Positions 1 to 5,375 of a stretch of DNA of 11,521 nt are shown here, one piece after another. Location of the stretch: assembly GCA_046734455.1 (NCBI GenBank), contig JBKPRJ010000100.1, positions 1 to 11,521 on the forward strand, written 5' to 3'. This DNA is from DATEOR01 sp046734455 (lineage in GTDB: Bacteria > Actinomycetota > Thermoleophilia > Gaiellales > Gaiellaceae). Within the stretch, counting starts at the first letter, position 1. Every line of letters starts with the position of its first letter. A program made the translations under genes and the position numbers. The notes under the pieces are model-generated. The model searched no databases and had not been told where the DNA came from. It saw only the letters and a list, made by a program, of their open reading frames with translations.

Positions 1-891
1 AAGGGCGCCGGCGGCGAGCCGGTCGACCTCTGGCGGACGATCATGTCGCACGGGGTCGCAGACCTTCCCCCGAACCGAATCGACGAGGACGCGCGGGTCC
101 TCGAGACGACCGTCGCGGTCCCGCGCGGCCGGCCGCAGACGGTGCTCGTGCGCGAAGCGGGCAAGGGCAAGGCGACGGTGAGCGGCCGCGCGGGGAAGCG
201 GTCCGAGACCGCGCTCGACGCCGTCCGGCACATCCTTCGCCTCGACGAGGATCTCTCGGACTTCTACACCGGGGCGCTGGAGGATCCTGACCTCTCCTGG
301 GTGACGACCGGAGCCGGGCGGCTGATGCGGAGCCAGACGGTCTACGAGGAAGTCGTCAAGACGATCTGCACGACGAACACCGCGTGGGGCGGAACCGTCC
401 GCATGGTCAGCGCGATCGTCGAGTACCTCGGGGAGCCGGCGGCCGGGGCTCCGGCCGAAGGGCCGTTCGGCCACGCCTTCCCCTCCCCCGCCGCGATGGC
501 CGCGGCGCCCGAGTCCTTCTACCGGGACGTGGCGAGGACCGGCTACCGCGGCGCCTACCTGCGCTCGCTTGCAGACTCGGTCGCGTCCGGCGAGATCGAC
601 CTCGAGGAGCTCGCGACCGCGGATCCCACGGATCTCCCCGATGACGAGGTCGCTACGCGCCTGCTGGCCCTCCCCGGCGTCGGCCCCTATGCCGCGGCGC
701 ACATCATGATGCTCATCGGCCGCTACTCCAGGCTCGTGCTCGACTCCTGGACGCGCCCGAAATACGCGAGCCTGATCGGCAGGAAGGCGAAGGACGGCGC
801 GATCGAGCGGCGCTTCGGCCGCTACGGCCGCTACTCCGGGCTCGCGTTCTGGCTCTACCTCACCCGCGACTGGGTGGCCGAGCCGCTCTGA
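1..891 (+). CDS. AlkA-like HhH-GPD DNA glycosylase, 5'-truncated by window edge
   Basis: Base-excision repair enzyme of the DNA-3-methyladenine glycosylase (AlkA/COG0122-like) type, expected to remove damaged bases from DNA in the cytoplasm. The reading frame is open from base 1. The 14 codons before the first ATG (base 43) encode a VDLWRTI stretch that leads into SHGVADLPPN, which resembles the conserved N-terminal start of this family, so the ATG at 43 is probably internal and the true start lies left of the window. Counting from that ATG, the helix-hairpin-helix is LPGVGPYAAAHI (residues 210-221), followed by the expected catalytic aspartate D234 in LVLDSWTR. The upstream helix carrying QTVYEEVVKTIC (98-109) matches the usual substrate-pocket helix. 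There is no C-terminal four-cysteine cluster, so it is not an endonuclease III with an Fe-S centre. Relatives are sometimes mislabelled as HesB Fe-S proteins. The exact base specificity cannot be read from sequence. Confidence 0.85.
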   Translation, partial: KGAGGEPVDLWRTIMSHGVADLPPNRIDEDARVLETTVAVPRGRPQTVLVREAGKGKATVSGRAGKRSETALDAVRHILRLDEDLSDFYTGALEDPDLSWVTTGAGRLMRSQTVYEEVVKTICTTNTAWGGTVRMVSAIVEYLGEPAAGAPAEGPFGHAFPSPAAMAAAPESFYRDVARTGYRGAYLRSLADSVASGEIDLEELATADPTDLPDDEVATRLLALPGVGPYAAAHIMMLIGRYSRLVLDSWTRPKYASLIGRKAKDGAIERRFGRYGRYSGLAFWLYLTRDWVAEPL

Positions 892-947
892 TTGGTGTCG
901 CGGCCTCGCTGAGCGGGTAGCCACTCGAAAACGAGCGGGAGGTCCAC

Positions 948-1235
948 GTGGACACCTGGGTTTGGATTGTCATAGCGGTCGCGATCGTCGTCGTGCTGGC
1001 GCTCATCTGGTTGAGCGCGCGGCGCTCGCGCCGTCTGGACGAGCGGCGCGACGAGGCGCGAGAGCTTCGCCAGCAGGCGGACACCCGTGCGGAGGAGGCC
1101 GACGAGCGGCGCGCGGCCGCCGAGCAGATGGCGCAGCGGGCCGAGGCCGACAGGCGCGAGGCCGAGCTCACCACGCAGCGGGCGAACGAGCTCGACCCGG
1201 ACGTCGACGTCGAGGAGAACCAGACCCGGACCTGA
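948..1235 (+). CDS. Small single-pass membrane protein with charged coiled-coil-like tail
   Basis: Unrecognised 95-residue protein. Residues 4-23 form one hydrophobic membrane helix. Residues 24-80 form a long, almost uninterrupted Arg/Glu/Ala/Gln-rich helix, probably cytoplasmic given the ARRSRR cluster just after the membrane helix, and the tail is acidic (LDPDVDVEEN). The start is GTG at 948, preceded by GGGAGG at 937-942 with 5 bp spacing, a convincing ribosome site; codon use is strongly GC-rich at third positions. It lies 56 bp after the DNA glycosylase on the same strand and could be cotranscribed, though nothing links the two in function. Its TGA stop abuts the opposing stop of the response regulator. 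The architecture would suit a small membrane scaffold or stress protein, but that is a guess from shape only. Confidence 0.75.
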   Translation: MDTWVWIVIAVAIVVVLALIWLSARRSRRLDERRDEARELRQQADTRAEEADERRAAAEQMAQRAEADRREAELTTQRANELDPDVDVEENQTRT

Positions 1236-1937
1236 TCAGCTGAGGGCAGTCAGGCGGTAGCCGACGCCCCAGACGTTCAGGACGTAGCCCGCGTCTCCGC
1301 CGCGGTTCAACTTGCGGCGGAGACGCGACGCGTGCGAGTCCAGCGTGCGCGTGCGGCCGAGCGAGCGGAATCCCCAGACGTCGCGGAGAAGATCTTCCTT
1401 CTTGAAGACCCGCTCGGGGTCCTCCGCGAGGGCGACGAGCAGCTCGTACTCCTTCGCCGAGAGCTGGACGGGCTCGCCGCCGACGGTGACGAGGCGTGCC
1501 GCGAGGTCGATCTCGAGGTCCCGGACGCTGAGCCGCGAGTGGCGCGGCCCGGAGGAGCGGCGGAGCACCGCGCGCATGCGGGCGACGAGCTCGTCGTAGA
1601 CGAACGGCCTCACGACGTAGTCGTCGCAGCCGCGCGCGAAGCCGCGCACGCGGTCGACCGGATCGCCGCGGGCGCTGACCATGATCACCGGCACATCGCG
1701 GTCCCAGGCCCGGCCGGGCTCGCCCTCGCGCAGTCGGCTGCAGACCTCGAAGCCGGAGCCATCCGGAAGCACCGCGTCGAGGAGCACGAGGCTCGGCCTC
1801 GCCTGCTCAACGAGCTCGAGCGCCGCCGTGGCCCTGTCGGTCGCGAGCACCTCGAAGCCGTCGTCCGCGAGCTGCTGCGCCAGGTACGCCCGTAAGGGAG
1901 TCTCGTGCTCGACCACCAGAACCATCCCCCCGACCAT
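1236..1937 (-). CDS. OmpR/PhoB-family response regulator with atypical receiver site
   Basis: Two-domain transcription regulator of 233 residues. The receiver domain (about 5-125) keeps the phospho-acceptor D54 in LVLLDAVLPDGSG and the switch residue S88 in MVSARG. The acidic pocket reads E10-H11 where an acidic pair is usual, and the near-invariant lysine before PF is R110 (DDYVVRPF). The C-terminal winged-helix domain (about 136-231) looks intact: LSAKEYELL (159-167), recognition helix TLDSHASRLRRKL (198-210) and the closing hairpin GVGYRL (224-229). No histidine kinase is adjacent; the kinase at the right edge is about 9 kb away, so it is an orphan here. The start may be ATG 1937 (MVGGM) or ATG 1925; both lack a well-spaced Shine-Dalgarno. 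A TANNNT hexamer 8 bp before the first ATG hints at leaderless expression. Domain assignment is secure; target genes are unknown. Confidence 0.93.
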   Translation of the reverse strand: MVGGMVLVVEHETPLRAYLAQQLADDGFEVLATDRATAALELVEQARPSLVLLDAVLPDGSGFEVCSRLREGEPGRAWDRDVPVIMVSARGDPVDRVRGFARGCDDYVVRPFVYDELVARMRAVLRRSSGPRHSRLSVRDLEIDLAARLVTVGGEPVQLSAKEYELLVALAEDPERVFKKEDLLRDVWGFRSLGRTRTLDSHASRLRRKLNRGGDAGYVLNVWGVGYRLTALS

Positions 1938-1945
1938 GGGCGCGG

Positions 1946-1951
1946 ACGCTA
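1946..1951 (-). promoter_or_regulatory. Possible -10 element (TAGCGT) for a leaderless response-regulator transcript
   Basis: On the - strand TAGCGT fits the actinobacterial TANNNT -10 pattern and ends 8 bp before the ATG at 1937. Transcription would then begin at or next to the start codon, which would agree with the lack of a ribosome site. No good -35 hexamer is seen 16-18 bp upstream. The surrounding 1938-2112 gap separates divergent genes, and I see no other clear signal in it. Confidence 0.3.
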
Positions 1952-2112
1952 CCCAAGGCCGAGCGGCGCGCCTAGATGTCCTTTGCCTCAGAAGCGCAAC
2001 AACGGCTCGACAGACGAACGCACATGCGTCCAGGCAGACCTAGTCGCAAGGAGGGGATGGGCGCGCGAAACGGGGGGCGACGCCTGGCAGCAAGCGGAGC
2101 GAAAATTCGCCC

Positions 2113-2355
2113 ATGGACACCGAGGGAGCACGCGCGCTCGCCGAGCGGATCGCGTCCGGGCCTCCGCAGGAGGAAGGGGCGGAGCAGCCGGCGCCGCGCC
2201 CGCGCGAGCCGCGCCGCAAGGTCGAGCCGAGGCGGAAGCCGAAGCCGACCTCGGACCGAGTCGAGATCGTCTACGTCAAGCCGGCGCCCGCCCCTAGGCG
2301 CGAAGTGAGGATCTACGTCCGCGGGTCACAGGGCGAGTTGGAGCGCCGTTCATAG
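2113..2355 (+). CDS. Small basic, proline-rich hypothetical protein
   Basis: Unrecognised 80-residue frame. The N-terminus is a short helix-like stretch (residues 1-14). The middle (about 17-46) is low-complexity Pro/Arg/Lys/Glu, with RRKVEPRRKPKP near 34-45. The end carries two strand-like segments, VEIVYVKP (49-56) and VRIYVRG (64-70). Third codon positions are mostly G or C as in the real genes here, which supports coding, and the alternative frames over the same DNA give Arg/Ser-rich shadows. Against it, no good Shine-Dalgarno precedes ATG 2113, and the last 62 bp overlap the 3' end of the convergent propeller gene. It could be a nucleic-acid-binding or linker-like protein, but there is no motif to prove this. 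Confidence 0.5.
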   Translation: MDTEGARALAERIASGPPQEEGAEQPAPRPREPRRKVEPRRKPKPTSDRVEIVYVKPAPAPRREVRIYVRGSQGELERRS

Positions 2356-3313
2356 CGTCCTGCTCCTCGGGCGCTGAGCTCTTCCGCCGACGAATCACCA
2401 CGTAGGCGGCGCCGACGACGAGCACGCCGGAAAGACCGAGCAGCACGTAGGGCCAAGCGCCGCTCGACGGCTCGACCGCGTCCACTCCGACGCGCTTCGT
2501 CGCCGCAACTGGCTTGAAGTCGCTCGTGTCGATGACAGCCAGCCGCTCGGCACCGTCGACCACGGACAGCCCATCTTCTCCAGGCCCGAGGTCGAGCCGC
2601 AGGTCGTAGAGATCCTGCCGCCCGGAGAGCATGGCGAGGTCGATGCAGTGCGCGTCCCCGTCGACCGTGTCGAGCGCATGGACGAACGGCTCCTCCCCCG
2701 CGCCGTCGTAGAGCGTGTAGGCCCAACGTCCGTCCGCGGTGGTCTCCCGGGTGATCGGAAAGCCGGCCATCCGCTCGTCGGGCTCGCTCTTGTCCACGAT
2801 CGGAGTCGGGAGCAGCTTTCCGCTCGGCACGTCGAGCGCACGCACCTCGTAGCGCGTCGGGTCCCGGCGCGAGAGGTAGTGGATGAGAAACATGCGCGTG
2901 CCGTCGGGCGAGAGCGCGTCGAAGCTGAAGTCGCCGTCGAGGACGATCTGACGGCGCACGCGCAGGTTCTTCGCGTCGAGGACGACCAAGCTCGTCTGCG
3001 CGCGCGGGAAGGTCCGGCGCGGGTTGATGAGCACGAGCGTCGAGCCATCGGTCGAAAGGCCCGAGGCCGTATGGTCGAGGGCGACGACGGGCACGGTGTA
3101 GCGCCCTTCGAGGGACCGCGACGCGAAGACGGAGTCTCCGATCCGGGCGATCACGGTTCCCCGGTGGGTGGGCAGGGCGACCAGGCGGCCGTTCACCTCG
3201 TTCCCGGCGATGACGGCCGGGGCGCCGGCGTCGGCGATCGGCAGTCCGTCGGCGCGGGCGATCGGCGCCAGGGCGAGAGCGAGAAGCGTTGCGATGAGGA
3301 ATCGAGTGCGCAT
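2294..3313 (-). CDS. Secreted beta-propeller-like protein with C-terminal membrane anchor
   Basis: Predicted type I membrane protein of 339 residues facing the cell exterior. Residues 1-21 are a signal peptide (MRTR, hydrophobic LIATLLALALA core, cleavage likely after ARA). Residues 22-285 look like a beta-propeller of the WD40/YVTN-like group, with recurring blade signatures GLSTDGSTLVLI (85-96), LSPDGTRMFLI (134-144) and TADGRWAYTLYD (192-203). A single membrane helix (about 287-307) is followed by RRRKSS and a hydrophilic tail of about 30 residues, which by the positive-inside rule is cytoplasmic. No catalytic motif is visible. It follows the UbiB-like gene by 47 bp on the same strand and could be the last gene of that transcript; no Shine-Dalgarno is evident and a 5-bp inverted repeat (3314-3330) touches the start codon. 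A role in surface binding or signalling is plausible but unproven. Confidence 0.8.
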   Translation of the reverse strand: MRTRFLIATLLALALAPIARADGLPIADAGAPAVIAGNEVNGRLVALPTHRGTVIARIGDSVFASRSLEGRYTVPVVALDHTASGLSTDGSTLVLINPRRTFPRAQTSLVVLDAKNLRVRRQIVLDGDFSFDALSPDGTRMFLIHYLSRRDPTRYEVRALDVPSGKLLPTPIVDKSEPDERMAGFPITRETTADGRWAYTLYDGAGEEPFVHALDTVDGDAHCIDLAMLSGRQDLYDLRLDLGPGEDGLSVVDGAERLAVIDTSDFKPVAATKRVGVDAVEPSSGAWPYVLLGLSGVLVVGAAYVVIRRRKSSAPEEQDAMNGAPTRPVTRGRRSSLRA

Positions 3314-3360
3314 GCCGGTAGTACGCCGGCCGGGCGCGAAAGGGTCCCGACGAGGGAAAG

Positions 3361-5025
3361 CTAAAGCCGACCGGAGCGGATGACGCCCCAGACGAGCCAG
3401 ATGCTGAGGAGCGCCGAGAGGGTGAGGCCGATCACCGAGAGGATGCCGAAGAACGACGTCGGCCCGTCCGAGACGAGGGCGAGCATCGCCGACGTGAGCG
3501 CGCCGCCGACCGCGACCACCGCGATCCCGATCCGGTTGGCGACGAGGTCCATGCGATGGATGAAGTCTTCGAGCCCTTCGTGGCGGAAGCCGACCTCGAT
3601 CTGGCCGTCGCGCACCTGCTCGAGCGTGTCGTGCACCTGGTACGGGAGCTCCCGCGCGATCATGGCGAGGTTGCGAGCTTCCCCCGCAGCCCGCCGCGCC
3701 ACCCGCTGGGGCGTGAAGCGCTCGATGAGGAGCTCACGCGCGTACGGCTTCGCCACGTCGAAGACGTTGAAGTCCGGGTAGAGCTCCAGGCCCACCGACC
3801 CGAGCGTCGCGATCGCGCGGTCGAGCAGGACGAACCGCGTCGGCAGCTGCAGGTGCATCCGGTAGATGAGCGCGAAGGCCTCCCGGATGAGCTGGATCGG
3901 ATCGATCTCGGAGAGGCTCGAGCCGTAGTAGCGGTAGTAGACGTCGCGGAGCTCGGCGACGAACTCCTCCTCCATCTCCCTCGGGTAGCGAACGCCGAGC
4001 GCGGCGAGCCGCTTCGGCAGCGCCTCGATCCGCTCGTTGACGGCATCGATGAAGAGCCCGGTGAGGCGCGACATGTCCTCGTCGGTCAGCTTTCCGACCA
4101 TGCCGAAGTCGATGAGCCCGATCTGCTCGGTGGCCTCCAGCACCATGATGTTGGACGGGTGCGGATCGGCGTGGAAGAAGCCGTGCCGGAAGATCATGTG
4201 CATCCACGCCTCGGCGAACAGGTAGGAAAGCCGCCGCCGCTCCTCGATCGAGTACGTGTCCAGGTCGAGGTCGCGCAGCTGCACGCCCTCGAGGAGCTCG
4301 AGCGTGAGCACCCGCGAGCGCGAGTAGCTCCAGTACACGCGCGGGACGCGCACGTGGGGATGGCCGGCGAAGTTGCGGTGAAACTGCTCGGCGTTTCGCG
4401 CCTCCATCCGGTAGTCGAGCTCCTGGCGGATCGTGCGCGCGAACTCGTCAACGAGCGAGACGGTGTCGATGAACTCGAGCGCTTTCACGCGGTCGCGCAC
4501 GAGCCGCGCGGCCTGGTACATGAGCTCGAGGTCGGCCTCGATCTGGCGCGGAGCGTCGGGCCGCTGCACCTTGACCGCCACGCGCCGGCCGTTCGGAAGG
4601 GTCGCCCTGTGCACCTGGCCGATCGACGCGGCCGCGACGGGCGTCTCCTCGAAGTCGAGGAAGAGCTGCTCGACGGTGAGCTCGAGCTCCTCCTGGATGA
4701 CGCGGTCGACTTCGGAGTACGGAACCGGCGAGACGTCGTCCTGAAGCGCCTTCAGCTCGAAGACGATGTCGGGCGGGACGATGTCCGGGCGCGTCGAGAG
4801 GAGCTGGCCGAACTTGACGAAGGTCGGCCCCAGCTCGTCGAGCATCTGCCGGACGCGGAGGCCGCGGTTAGAGCCATCCCCCGCGACGTCCACTTCGCGC
4901 GCGCGGCGGGAACGAGGCCCGTGCGGCCGGTGCGTGTCGAAGAAGTAGCCGAAGCCGTGCTTGGCCGCGACCTGCGAGATCTCAGAGAGGCGGCCGAGCT
5001 GGCGGACAGCCGGCCGGGAGCTCAC
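3361..5025 (-). CDS. AarF/ABC1/UbiB-family atypical kinase-like protein
   Basis: Member of the UbiB (ADCK) family of protein-kinase-like ATPases, 554 residues, the normal length. Signature elements appear in order: KxGQ motif K71-F-G-Q74, the alanine-rich replacement of the P-loop (AAASIGQVH, 131-139), the ATP-site lysine K152 in VAVKVQRPD, the ELDYRMEA segment (202-209), the catalytic-loop HADPHPSN (285-292) and the DFG motif at 306-308. Two membrane helices end the protein (about 499-518 and 525-548), as usual for membrane-bound members. In proteobacteria UbiB supports ubiquinone synthesis; actinobacteria generally use menaquinone, so the role here is probably in isoprenoid-lipid or quinone handling and is not settled. 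The start is GTG 5025, whose bases overlap the stop of the upstream phasin-like gene (GTGA), with AAGGA close upstream, indicating translational coupling. Confidence 0.93.
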   Translation of the reverse strand: MSSRPAVRQLGRLSEISQVAAKHGFGYFFDTHRPHGPRSRRAREVDVAGDGSNRGLRVRQMLDELGPTFVKFGQLLSTRPDIVPPDIVFELKALQDDVSPVPYSEVDRVIQEELELTVEQLFLDFEETPVAAASIGQVHRATLPNGRRVAVKVQRPDAPRQIEADLELMYQAARLVRDRVKALEFIDTVSLVDEFARTIRQELDYRMEARNAEQFHRNFAGHPHVRVPRVYWSYSRSRVLTLELLEGVQLRDLDLDTYSIEERRRLSYLFAEAWMHMIFRHGFFHADPHPSNIMVLEATEQIGLIDFGMVGKLTDEDMSRLTGLFIDAVNERIEALPKRLAALGVRYPREMEEEFVAELRDVYYRYYGSSLSEIDPIQLIREAFALIYRMHLQLPTRFVLLDRAIATLGSVGLELYPDFNVFDVAKPYARELLIERFTPQRVARRAAGEARNLAMIARELPYQVHDTLEQVRDGQIEVGFRHEGLEDFIHRMDLVANRIGIAVVAVGGALTSAMLALVSDGPTSFFGILSVIGLTLSALLSIWLVWGVIRSGRL

Positions 5026-5375
5026 GGGTCCTTCTTCTCGACGAGGCGGAGACGGTGCTCGACCTGGGCGAGACGGAGCTCGAGCTCCTCGTACTCGCGG
5101 CGGGTGATGAGGCCGAGCTCGCGGAAGAGCGAGGAGAGCGTGGAGCCCGCGCGCTCGCTCATCCGCACCGCATCGCCGCGCCAGCGGCCCATGACCTCGT
5201 CGACGAGGTCACGGGCATCGTCGCCCGTCATCTTCCCGCGGCCTACGAGCTCCTGGACGAGCTCATCCGCCCGGTCCTTCGTGAGCGCGACCGCGCCGAC
5301 CCCGGCGAGGATCGCCTCCTCGGCGAGGCCGCGGAGCGACTTCGCGTCGTGGTTTCCGCTACCGGGCTCGTCCAT
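5022..5375 (-). CDS. Phasin-like (COG3937-type) helical coiled-coil protein
   Basis: Protein of 117 residues resembling the polyhydroxyalkanoate-synthesis-regulator phasin group. Residues 12-31 form a mildly hydrophobic helix rich in Gly/Ala (AKSLRGLAEEAILAGVGAVA), followed by a helix with Lys-Thr-Asp repeats and the segment GKMTGDDARDLVDEVMGRW (47-65). The C-terminus (about 90-113) is a leucine-spaced coiled coil, YEELELRLAQVEHRLRLVE. I place the start at ATG 5375, 17 bp inside the end of secDF, with GAGG 4 bp upstream; the longer frame to 5444 would only add an Arg/Ala/Gly-rich piece antiparallel in character to real coding. Its TGA overlaps the GTG of the UbiB-like gene. No PHA synthase gene is in view, so a granule role is not supported by context; a membrane-associated partner of the UbiB-like protein is an inference from coupling. 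Confidence 0.72.
   Translation of the reverse strand: MDEPGSGNHDAKSLRGLAEEAILAGVGAVALTKDRADELVQELVGRGKMTGDDARDLVDEVMGRWRGDAVRMSERAGSTLSSLFRELGLITRREYEELELRLAQVEHRLRLVEKKDP

Noticed and set aside
921..938. CTCG-AAAA-CGAG hairpin as a terminator after the glycosylase
   Set aside because: Only a 4-bp stem, no U-tract, and it merges into the ribosome site of the next gene.
1332..1895. 187-codon frame opposite the response regulator
   Set aside because: Mirror-frame shadow; the regulator on the - strand has clear domain motifs.
1960..2112. Possible structured leader or riboswitch before the small basic gene
   Set aside because: Runs of G and short partial repeats are present, but I could not match any known riboswitch core or build a convincing fold by eye.
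2057..2308. Alternative gene starting at ATG 2057 after AAGGAGGGG
   Set aside because: The purine-rich site nearly touches the ATG, too close to work well, and the product is Arg/Ser-rich low complexity, as expected for an off-frame reading of the gene at 2113.
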